Assembly (NCBI GenBank): GCA_026770585.1
Contig: MU646353.1
Span: forward strand, 1,003,087 to 1,015,194
Direction of reading: 5' to 3'
Length of the DNA stretch: 12,108 bases
From: Baffinella frigidus
Taxonomy: Eukaryota > Cryptophyceae > Cryptomonadales > Baffinellaceae
Shown one piece after another: positions 1-6,067 of the stretch; the stretch's first letter is position 1; the number at the start of each line of letters is the position of its first letter. The notes below the pieces were generated by a model that saw nothing but the letters and a program-made list of their open reading frames with translations, had not been told where the DNA came from and did not search any database. The position numbers and the translations under genes are program-made.

Positions 1-120
1 TTACCTCCACATGCTGCTTTCGCTTTTCGGTTTACCTCCACATGCTGCTTTCGCTTTTCGGTTTACCTCCACATGCTGCTTTCGCTTTTCGGTTTGCTTC
101 CACATGCTGCGTTCGGTTTA
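1..120. repeat. 31-bp minisatellite, about 3.5 copies
   Basis: Three near-identical 31-bp units start at 1, 32 and 63 (core CCACATGCTGCTTTCGCTTT). A shortened, mutated fourth unit starts at 94. The array is cut by the window edge, so its true length is unknown. It contains no credible reading frame. Confidence 0.9.
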
Positions 121-134
121 CGGATTCGAGTTCA

Positions 135-255
135 CTAGCTCTGTCTGAGTTTTGTTCTGGCGCGTCCTTGAAAGTATTTAAGAGCAGAAATCCAGTACAA
201 AAGGGTGGATAGAACGGCGTTAGGACGAGCCAGAATAAAACTCAGGCAGCGCTGG
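135..255 (+). mobile_element. CTAG-type MITE, 121 bp, copy 1
   Basis: The left end is CTAGCTCTGTCTGAG and the right end is its imperfect reverse complement (CTCAGGCAGCGCTGG). The terminal inverted repeats (TIRs) are about 34 bp, around a core with ATCCAGTACAAAAGGG. Flanking pentamers GTTCA (130-134) and GTTTA (256-260) match at 4 of 5 bases, as expected of an old 5-bp target-site duplication. The length equals that of the copies at 7140 and 9665. It has no coding capacity, so an unseen autonomous relative would have moved it. Superfamily not assigned. Confidence 0.85.
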
Positions 256-295
256 GTTTAGGGCTGGCTGCGTTGCGGTTTGGGGAAAACATGCT

Positions 296-372
296 GTGTT
301 GAAGTGTGGGGTTTGGGGATTAGGGCTTGGGGGTCGGGGGTAAGGTTTAGCGTTTAGGGTGTACGGTTCAGA
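296..372 (+). repeat. short degenerate telomere-like patch
   Basis: This G-rich stretch is made of variants of TTTAGGG (GTTTGGGG, ATTAGGGC, GTTTAGCG, GTTTAGGG). It is far shorter and more decayed than the array at 3956-5020. Nothing coding is seen between the copy 1 MITE and position 455. Confidence 0.6.
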
Positions 373-455
373 TTTTTGGTCCGCTGTGGAGTAGCACAGT
401 ACATTGATTGCCCATCCGTGCAAACGTTGGCATACGTCGCAGGCTTTCGTCCTGA

Positions 456-628
456 CCACCAGCCCTCACGGAAGGACCAAAAGGTTAATTTTCGACCTTT
501 TTCCAAAAGTTGTTTTTGCACTGAGGCGCAGGGTCAACTTTTGCCAGCCCCCCTTATCTGGGGGGTCTGGCAAGGTAAATCCGAGGTCTGAGAATCGACG
601 ATTTGGTCTTTCCGTGAGGGTGAGTGGG
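456..628. mobile_element. hairpin MITE with CCACCAGCCCTCA end
   Basis: The left arm at 456-481 (CCACCAGCCCTCACGGAAGG, then ACCAAA) is nearly complementary to the right arm at 602-628. An internal hairpin at 541-573 has a 13-nt C-rich arm against a 14-nt G-rich arm with one bulge and a six-base loop. The terminal 13-mer is shared with the adjacent element at 636. No target duplication is evident. Confidence 0.7.
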
Positions 629-635
629 AGGACAG

Positions 636-777
636 CCACCAGCCCTCAGAAGTGAACCAACTCGAACGATCGCAAAAGCAGATGTCCCCTGGGTGGTAAA
701 TGCTCAGGATTGACCACCCAGGGGAATTGCCCACAACTCTCCATATCGCGATTTGCTTCACTTCTGAGGGCTGGTGG
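636..777. mobile_element. hairpin MITE, 21-bp perfect TIRs, nested inner repeat
   Basis: The ends are a perfect 21-bp inverted repeat (636-656 and 757-777, CCACCAGCCCTCAGAAGTGAA). A perfect 12-bp inner inverted repeat (686-697 and 713-724, CCCCTGGGTGGT) is nested inside. The whole 142-bp unit can fold into one stem. It lies directly after the element at 456-628 and has the same terminal 13-mer, so the two are related or a composite. No clear target duplication. Confidence 0.8.
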
Positions 778-972
778 AGGCCGCCTAGTTTTATCGAGTC
801 GCTTAATAGAATATATTTCGCAAGTCGTCCATGTAGAGGATTTCCGGTAAAAAATCTGGTATTTCAAACCCTACAAGTACGAAACGGCTCCAACGCCACG
901 CCAAATCTGAGATAGAATACATTAGGTGGCGGGTCTAGGTTCGTTGGTGCGCGGTGTTGGCTACGAGGACAC
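778..972. other. intergenic, no recognised feature
   Basis: About 195 bp lie between two MITEs. There is a weak repeat of TAGAATATATT (near 808) and TAGAATACATT (near 914), and weak complementarity of CCGCCTAG (781) with TAGGTGGCGG (near 923). Neither is strong enough to call an element. No convincing coding frame. Confidence 0.4.
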
Positions 973-1094
973 CTAGCTCTGCCTCAGTTGATCCGGGCTC
1001 CTCATTAAATACATTCAGATCCTAGAGCGTGTGTACGGCGTCCTGATCTAAACGTTTATCATGAGGAGCCCAGTTCAACAAGAGGCAGCGCGAA
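973..1094 (+). mobile_element. CTAG-type MITE, divergent subfamily B
   Basis: It starts CTAGCTCTGCCTCAG and ends in the imperfect reverse complement ATGAGGAGCCCAGTTCAACA followed by AGAGGCAGC. The TIRs are about 33 bp. The outermost nine bases match the 121-bp family, but the inner TIR (GATCCGGGCTCCTCAT) and the core differ. The right end is eroded. An 8-bp direct repeat CGAGGACA lies at 964-971 and 1135-1142, outside the TIRs, and may be chance. Confidence 0.75.
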
Positions 1095-1150
1095 GAAACG
1101 CGGGGCCCTCAACTAACCGTCAACAGAGGCAAAGCGAGGACAGCTAGGCC

Positions 1151-1968
1151 CTACGGTGGGGCCCTCACCACCTCCTTGCGCTCAAGCGTGATCTCCTCCG
1201 CCAGGATCTTGGCGAGATCACCGCCCGGACCGCGGTGGCACGACTGCGGCCGCAGCCCCAGCCCCCTGGCGATCGGAATCAGCCCCGGGCCCATCACCCC
1301 CGCGAGGTAGCCGGTTTTCTTGCGCTCTGCGTACGCGAGCTCGGCGCGGGTGCGGCTTGACTCGCGGCCGGTCAGGGCGGGGATGGGGTCGAGGGGCGCG
1401 TCGGGCTGCTTCACGGCTTTGCGGGAGTTGGTGGAGAGGTAGGAGGAGAGCGGGCGGTCCATCTGCCGAACCATGAAGTTCGGGGGGATGTGCGGAACGT
1501 ACACCTGCCACGGTGTACGTGACTCACGTTGAAGTCTTCCTCAACCCTAATTTAAACCGTGACTCACGGAACTCGTGACTCACGTTAATTGGCAGGTGTA
1601 CTTTTTTACAATCTACCCCCTCCTCCACCTGAATCTGCACTCTGCCCACTCTGCACACGCTAAGCTGCAAGAAACTGACCCCATTGCTATCCTATTCTTC
1701 ACTCGCATTCTACTCGCAAAAGTGATGGGCAGGGAGCAGAAGCGGAGGCATGCGCCCATACCTGGTCGCTCTCCCGCGGAAACTCCTGGTTCAGCACCGC
1801 GCGCATCCTCAGAAGCTTCTGGTCGCGGAGGTCAAGCGTCTTCTGGTCTTCCTTGAACTCGATTCCCCGCTTGGGCGCGGGAGCCGATTTCCTCGAAACA
1901 GCTGCTGTGGACTTGGAGCTGCTCGCTTGCCCGAGCGCTTCGGAGCTGCGCATCTGACCGGCGGACAT
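1151..1968 (-). CDS. two-exon gene, conserved-looking protein of unknown function (186 aa)
   Basis: Model: exon 1 is 1968-1762, a 257-nt GT-AG intron is 1761-1505, and exon 2 is 1504-1151 including the stop. The donor is CAG|GTATGG and the acceptor GGCAG|GTG. The junction is in phase 0, joining ...PRESDQ to VYVPHIPPNF... without a gap. The ATG at 1968 is favoured because an in-frame TAG lies six codons upstream. The N-terminal third is Ser/Ala/Lys-rich and probably disordered. A charged helical stretch follows (FKEDQKTLDLRDQKLLRMRA). Exon 2 carries PHIPPNF, a basic middle (TGRESSRTRAELAYAERKK), a Gly-rich segment (GVMGPGLIPIARGLGLRP) and an acidic helix near the end. I see no signal peptide, membrane span or known domain. 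Coding is supported by GC-rich codons and by the matching splice signals. I do not recognise the family. It is a free-standing gene with no operon-like neighbour. Confidence 0.6.
1499..1601 (-). repeat. inverted repeat straddling the intron acceptor, with three CGTGACTCACG motifs
   Basis: A perfect 12-bp inverted repeat, GTACACCTGCCA at 1499-1510 and TGGCAGGTGTAC at 1590-1601, bounds 79 bp. That spacer holds three copies of the near-palindrome CGTGACTCACG (1518-1528, 1558-1568, 1574-1584). Read on the minus strand, one arm contains both the acceptor (GGCAG) and the first exon 2 bases (GTGTAC). The arrangement resembles an introner-like mobile element that brought a splice site with it, but no target duplication is seen. 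Confidence 0.6.
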
Positions 1969-2079
1969 CGTGCGGTGCCTGTTCTACAAGGCGTGCCAGA
2001 TGCCAACCGAATTCAGTCCAGCTGATTCAATCCCCCGTCTCAACTGTCAGAAAAAAAGACTTTTTCACAGACAAAATTC

Positions 2080-2105
2080 GATGGTCAAATTGAAATTTGA
2101 CCATC
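2080..2105. repeat. 12-bp perfect hairpin
   Basis: GATGGTCAAATT (2080-2091) pairs with AATTTGACCATC (2094-2105) across a 2-base loop. It sits between the upstream end of the unknown-function gene and the first AACCTAAAGG-type repeat. It could be the remnant of a foldback element. Confidence 0.6.
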
Positions 2106-2112
2106 AAATTGC

Positions 2113-2244
2113 TTTAGCCGGTTTCTGCCGCGATCCTTCTGCAACGGGGGGCCTGATGTGATCCGAAAGGAAGCACGGCCTTTCTGCAGGATACGTTCCG
2201 GTGTCCGCCTATGTTGGGAGCTCGAAGAACCTAAAGGACCTAAA
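2113..2244 (+). repeat. AACCTAAAGG-family repeat, 3' part, copy 1
   Basis: By eye, this 132-bp segment matches 2488-2619 at all but one position. It runs from TTTAGCCGGTTTCTGCCGCG to the terminal AACCTAAAGGACCTAAA. It contains a self-complementary box (GAAAGG ... CCTTTC) that recurs in modified form in every relative. No open frame crosses it. Only the 3' part of the longer unit is present. Confidence 0.9.
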
Positions 2245-2297
2245 TTTCAATAGCAATAAGTGTCAATAAGTCTCTCTTCCTTATCTCTGCAAAGGAC

Positions 2298-2619
2298 CTG
2301 CTGACTTCCATACATTGGGGGAAACCTATACATTTGTTTGGTTTGACATCTGAGGTATCCGTGGTTGGAGCTCCTGTGAGCCTAACGATGGGATACCATA
2401 TGGGCCTTCAGCCGACTTGCCCTATCCTGAGTGTGTGTGCGAGCCTGTACCTCTTTGGTCTAACTCAAACGCCCGATGAGGATACCCTTTAGCCGGTTTC
2501 TGCCGCGATCCTTCTGCAACGGGGGGCCTGATGTGATCCGAAAGAAAGCACGGCCTTTCTGCAGGATACGTTCCGGTGTCCGCCTATGTTGGGAGCTCGA
2601 AGAACCTAAAGGACCTAAA
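2298..2619 (+). repeat. AACCTAAAGG-family repeat, full-length copy 2
   Basis: This is the longest plus-strand unit, about 322 bp. Landmarks in order are ACATTGGGGGAAACC, GAGGTATCCGTGGTTGGAGC, GATGGGATACCATATGGGCC, the TTTAGCCGG block, and the AACCTAAAGGACCTAAA end. An inverted copy with the same order lies at 5354-5668. I could not place Pol III A and B boxes, so SINE status is unproven. Confidence 0.8.
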
Positions 2620-2691
2620 GTTACTCTTGCAATATCTTAACGGAATGTTGTTGTTTCTGACGCTTGAACTACCTTTTCACTTTTCTGACGT

Positions 2692-3071
2692 CCGCACATT
2701 GTGGGAAACCCCTACTCAACCACATTTCTCTCCTTTCATCTTTGATGTCTACCTGATTTCACCTCACACCCCCACATAATCCCCTTTCACCTTGTGGGGT
2801 ATTCGTGATTGAAGCTCTTAAACTTCAACCATGGGATACCATGAGCCTCAAAGGAGGCTGACTTGGGTTCGGTGCGTGTAAGTGAGCATGGGAGCGATAT
2901 CGCATACCTTCACCCACCCCAACAGAGCCACCCTGTATCCCCTCTTCACGAGCCTCTGCACTGGAGAGCGAAACGCGATCCGAAAGCAAACATGCTTTCT
3001 TTGCAGTCCTTTCTACGGAAGGGCGTGTCGTTGGCATATGTTGGGAGAAATCAAAACCTAAAGGACCTAAA
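2692..3071 (+). repeat. AACCTAAAGG-family repeat, divergent subfamily, copy 3
   Basis: It shares the landmark order with copy 2 (ACATTGTGGGAAACC, GGGGTATTCGTGATTG, CCATGGGATACCATGAGCC, the CGATCCGAAAGCAAA box, the AACCTAAAGGACCTAAA end) but is about half diverged. Its last 157 bp (2915-3071) are repeated at 3101-3261 with a period of 186 bp. Apparent reading frames here simply follow the repeat and look non-coding. Confidence 0.7.
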
Positions 3072-3100
3072 GGGTGCGCTCCTACTTGGAAGCAATCAAA

Positions 3101-3261
3101 CACCCCAACAGAGTCACCCTTTATCCCCTCTTCACGAGCCTCTGCACTGGAGAGCGAAACGCGATCCGAAAGCAAAAATGCTTTCTCTGCAGTCCTTTCT
3201 ACGGAAGGGCGTGTCGTTGGCATATGTTGGGAGAAATTAAAACCTTAAGGACCTAAAGGCC
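3101..3261 (+). repeat. AACCTAAAGG-family repeat, 3' part, copy 4
   Basis: It repeats 2915-3071 with few substitutions, from CACCCCAACAGAG to the CCTTAAGGACCTAAAGG end. The box GAAAGCAAAAATGCTTTC can form a small hairpin. The tail continues into further CCATAAAGG-like units to about 3269. Confidence 0.85.
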
Positions 3262-3325
3262 ATAAAGGAATTTCAGTATTCGTTGGGATGTTTTAAAACA
3301 GAGTAATCAGTATTAGTAATCGATC

Positions 3326-3388
3326 CCTTCTACGGAACGGCGTGTCGTTGGCATATGTGGGGATAAATTAAAACCTAAAGGACCTAAA
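3326..3388 (+). repeat. AACCTAAAGG-family repeat, 3' tip, copy 5
   Basis: This short terminal fragment runs CTTCTACGGAACGGCGTGTC ... AAACCTAAAGGACCTAAA and matches the ends of copies 3 and 4. With 5'-truncated copies 1, 4 and 5 all keeping the same 3' end, the pattern recalls retroposon-type 5' truncation. Confidence 0.75.
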
Positions 3389-3430
3389 ACGCCTTGGGCG
3401 CGGACGTCCGTCGCGGGGGTCCCACTTTTC

Positions 3431-3541
3431 TCATCGTGCATCTCCAGGTGACCGGCGTGGATCGTCATCCTGGTCGTCCCATTCCTTGTCATCCTGCATC
3501 TCCAGCGTCCCGCCCAAACATTCCTCCTGCATCAATCGGTC
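3431..3541 (-). pseudogene. possible decayed exon remnant, acidic
   Basis: On the minus strand the frame reads LDRLMQEECLGG, then an Asp-rich stretch (MQDDKEWDDQDDDP), and stops at 3431. The DNA CTGGAGATGCANGATGA occurs twice about 50 bp apart in different frames, which suggests an internal duplication followed by decay. No splice-compatible partner exon was found. The downstream part of the frame (3542-3802) runs through telomere-like and hairpin DNA and is not coding. Function unknown; it may be chance. Confidence 0.2.
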
Positions 3542-3694
3542 CAGGTTTAAAAGTGTAGGGTTTAGGGTTTCATGATTTACCACCATCGATAGACTTGGAC
3601 TTGCGAAGAGAGACAAGACGAACTGATAAAAGCAGAGAGACGTCTTTAGTGTGCCCGACAAGAAGGCATCCAACAGTCTCATAGCTGCACATTT

Positions 3695-3757
3695 TTCAGT
3701 TTTTTGTGAAAAACTGAAACTGGCTGGGGGATGGGGTTCCCCACCCCCCAGCCAGTT
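3695..3757. repeat. double hairpin
   Basis: TTCAGTTTTT (3695-3704) pairs with AAAAACTGAA (3709-3718). Directly after it, the 19-nt AACTGGCTGGGGGATGGGG (3718-3736) pairs with 3739-3757 with one mismatch and a 2-base loop. A further AGTTTCAG follows near 3767. This looks like a foldback element or its core, with no coding capacity. Confidence 0.75.
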
Positions 3758-3824
3758 TCGAACCCCAGTTTCAGTTGTTCGGTTTGTTTGCGAGGCAGGC
3801 AAAAAACAAACAATCAGGATAGAG

Positions 3825-3887
3825 TTCCAGTGTTTAGGATGGATATTCCAGGCTTCAGGATGGAAGTTCCAGTGTTCACAATCGAGT
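3825..3887 (+). repeat. three 21-bp imperfect tandem repeats
   Basis: TTCCAGTGTTTAGGATGGAT, TTCCAGGCTTCAGGATGGAA and TTCCAGTGTTCACAATCGAG follow each other at 3825, 3846 and 3867 with a 21-bp period. They sit just upstream of the telomere-like array and could be diverged members of it. Confidence 0.6.
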
Positions 3888-3955
3888 TTTCAGCCACCTT
3901 GTTTTGGAATGAACTTAATCAATGGTGTCTGCATGCCAACCATTTCAGTTTTATG

Positions 3956-5020
3956 AGTTCAGGGTTTAGGGTTGAGGGTTTAGGGGTTACGGTGTAAGGT
4001 TTAAGGTGCAGGGTTTGGGGAGGAATTAGGGTTCAGGGTTTAGGGTTCAGGGTTAAGGGTTCATGGCTCAGGGCTTAGGGTTTATGGTTTATGGTTTAGG
4101 GTTTACGATTTAGGGTGTAGAGTTTAGGGTGTAGGGGGTAGGGGGTAGTGGGTAGGGTTCAGGTTTCAGGGTTTAGGGTTGATGGTTCAGGGTTGATGGT
4201 TTGGAGTTTAGGTTTCAGGTTTTAGGTTTCAGGTTTTAGGGTTTAGGGTTTAGGGTTAAGGATTTAGGATTTAGGATCTAGGGTTTAGGGTTCAGGGTTT
4301 AGGACTGAGGGCTAAGGAATCAGGTTTTAGGGTTTGAGTTTTGGGGTTTGAATGCAGGGTTTTAGGATTAAACTACCAGGAGTTCACAGTTTTGGGGTGG
4401 TTGTTGAGGGTTTTAGAGTCTTCGGGGTTGGGGTCTAGGGTTTGCTGGGTTTGGGGTATGAGGTTTGGGGTTTGGGGTTTGAGGTTGAGTGTTTAGGGTT
4501 TAGGGTTTAGGGCTTAGGGTTTAGGATTTAGAGTTCAGGTCGCAGGGTGCAGGGTGCAGGGTGCAGGGTTGGTTCATGGTGCATGGTTCATGGTTTAGGG
4601 TTTAGGGTTTAGGGTTAGGTTTGAGGGTTTAGGTTTGAGGGTTTAAGGTTTAGGGTCTAGGGTTCAGGGTTCAGGGTGCAGGGTTTAGGGTGTAGGGTTT
4701 TGGGTTTTGGGTTTTGGGTTTAGGGTACAGGGTTCAGGTTTTAGGGTCTAGGGCTTAGGGTTTAGGATTCAGGGTTGAGTGTTCTGGGTTTAGGGTTTAA
4801 TGTGTAGGATTTAGTGTTCAGGGTTTAGAGTTCAGGGTTCAGGGTTCAGGGTTTGGCTGAGGGTTTAGGGCTTAGGGCTTAGGGTTGAGGGTTTAGGGTT
4901 CAGGGTTTAGGGTTTGGGGTTTAGGGTTTAGGGTTTAGGGGTTAGGGTTTCGGGTTTAGGGTTTAGGGTTTCGGGTTTCGGGTTTCTGGTTTAGGGTTTA
5001 GGGTTTAGGGTTTACGGTTT
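3956..5020 (+). repeat. interstitial telomere-like array, G-rich strand on plus
   Basis: About 1.06 kb is built almost wholly from TTTAGGG and close variants (TTCAGGG, TGCAGGG, TTTGGGG, TGTAGGG). Canonical runs are near 4490-4515, 4588-4614 and 4985-5014. Variant heptamers cluster locally: GTGCAGG near 4545-4567, GGGTTTT near 4695-4718 and TTTCGGG near 4965-4985. This suggests local amplification rather than telomerase synthesis of the whole tract. It begins after unique DNA and ends a few bases before the stop codon of the WD40-like exon. Potential G-quadruplex DNA. Confidence 0.95.
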
Positions 5021-5025
5021 AATGC

Positions 5026-5254
5026 TCAGGGGCCAGGATCGCACCAGGACGCACGCATCTTGTTGGTGTGGCCCTCGCATAGAAACAGCGCGTCATCGTC
5101 AATGAACTGAACCATCAGGACCTTGGGGCTTGATTCAAATCCCGCCATAGCCGGTCACCTGATCTTTCTGTGGAAAGTAACTGAACAGTGCACCCGGGCC
5201 ACCTCGCTCGAGTGGCCCATCAGCGTGCTGTGCTCCTGCACAACACCCCCTCTC
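5026..5254 (-). CDS. WD40-like 3' gene end (partial, two exons)
   Basis: Model: exon 5254-5159, a 30-nt intron 5158-5129 (GTGACC...ATCAAG), and a last exon 5128-5026 ending in TGA. The intron is a multiple of three and contains the only in-frame stop, so removing it restores one frame. The first exon reads HSTLMGHSSEVARVHC, resembling the GH...V..V core of a WD40 blade. The last exon reads KVLMVQFIDDDALFLCEGH, then TNKMRASWCDPGP, resembling a second partial blade. WD40 repeats are protein-interaction propellers, and two weak blades cannot show which one. The acceptor at 5255 (TCTCAG) is a guess and the 5' exons are missing or lost. A diverged copy of the first exon lies at 5990-6064. The reading could instead be a decayed fragment. 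Confidence 0.35.
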
Positions 5255-5353
5255 CTGAGACCACTCAACCCAACGCATGCGCGAAACACCCGTACCCCCC
5301 ACCACCCCGCCACCTCCACCAGTCCAGATCATTACCAAACTATCATTCGACCC

Positions 5354-5668
5354 TTTGGGTCCTTCAGGTTCTTTTAACTCCCACCATAGGCGGACACCGC
5401 AACTTATCCTGCAGAAAGGCCATGCTTCCTTTCGGATCACATCAGGCCCCCCGGCGCAGAAGGATCGCGGCAGAAACCGGATAATCCTCATCGGGCATGT
5501 GAAGGTATACCAGCTGGTTCCCATGCTCACACACACACACCAGGACCACACGTCGGCTGAAGGCCCATATATCCTATCGTTAAGCTCGTATGAGCTCCAA
5601 CCCCGGATACCTCAGATTTCAAATCAAACAAATGCAGAGGTTTCCCTCAATGTACGGAAGCCAGCAAA
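5354..5668 (-). repeat. AACCTAAAGG-family repeat, inverted copy 6
   Basis: The reverse complement follows copy 2 landmark by landmark: ACATTGAGGGAAACC, GAGGTATCCGGGGTTGGAGC, GGGCCTTCAGCCGAC, GGTTTCTGCCGCGATCC, and the GAACCTGAAGGACCCAAA end. It includes an ACACACACACAC run near 5530. It is more diverged than copies 1 and 2 are from each other. Apparent reading frames across it on either strand look non-coding. Confidence 0.85.
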
Positions 5669-5788
5669 GTTAGGGGAGAGAGGAAGGTGGATGTGTAGAG
5701 GTTGTACGGAAGTGCAAAATTCAGGGCAATGGCTACGATGGTGCTTTGGTGCTTTTATTTACACTCACGTCAAAGGCCACAACCCACC

Positions 5789-5986
5789 TCACTCAGGAGT
5801 TGGGTGTAATCTACGGATGAGCTCCTCGACCCAACCTACGTAGGTCCGGCCGAGCCCCTTTTCTTCGAGCGCTTCCCATCCGGTGAGAATGGGACCAAAG
5901 TTGACAAAATGTACTTTTGGCGTGGTCAAGATAAACCGGGGGGGGGGAACGGCATTCGCGGGTTCCCGAAAGACAGCCCGCCATCG
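5789..5986 (-). CDS. unassigned protein-like exon (partial)
   Basis: A 65-codon frame without an ATG runs from just after a TAA (5989-5987) to a TGA (5791-5789). It crosses a run of ten C's (complement of 5938-5947) as Pro-Pro-Pro-Arg. It reads RFILTTPKVHFVNFGPILTG, then a Trp-, Glu- and Leu-rich helical segment with GRTYVGWVEELI. The mix of hydrophobic, aromatic and charged residues looks like a real globular protein. Upstream frames are broken: the same region gives RFSNDGGLS in another frame. So this is either the last exon of a gene whose upstream exons are elsewhere or a decaying fragment. The C10 tract could hide a length error. I do not recognise a family. Confidence 0.3.
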   Translation of the reverse strand, partial: RWRAVFREPANAVPPPRFILTTPKVHFVNFGPILTGWEALEEKGLGRTYVGWVEELIRRLHPTPE

Positions 5987-5989
5987 TTA

Positions 5990-6064
5990 CTGAACCGCGC
6001 ACCTGGGCCACCTTGGTCGGGCGACCCATCCGCGAGCGTACCTGCACAGCACCCCGCTCCTCAG
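5990..6064 (-). pseudogene. diverged duplicate of the WD40-like exon
   Basis: This 75-bp segment aligns with 5179-5254 in the same orientation. Shared landmarks are CACAGCACCCCGCTCCT against CACAACACCCCCTCTCCT, and GGGCCACCT. In the frame matching the first copy it reads RMGRPTKVAQVR, where the first copy has LMGHSSEVARVH, so the Gly-His hallmark is lost. The similarity stops about 4 bases before the ATG at 6068. Confidence 0.45.
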
Positions 6065-6067
6065 AGG

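Noticed and set aside
1-120. Possible CRISPR-like array in the 31-bp repeats
   Set aside because: The units are contiguous with no unique spacers, so this is a minisatellite, and the window is eukaryotic.
2825-3240. Frames of 125 and 132 codons on opposite strands with internal repeats
   Set aside because: Both follow the noncoding 186-bp repeat, and the same family elsewhere is not open in the corresponding frame.
5135-5843. Long frames of 138 (minus) and 188 (plus) codons
   Set aside because: They run through the inverted AACCTAAAGG-family repeat and a CA microsatellite. The plus frame is low-complexity Pro/Thr at its start.
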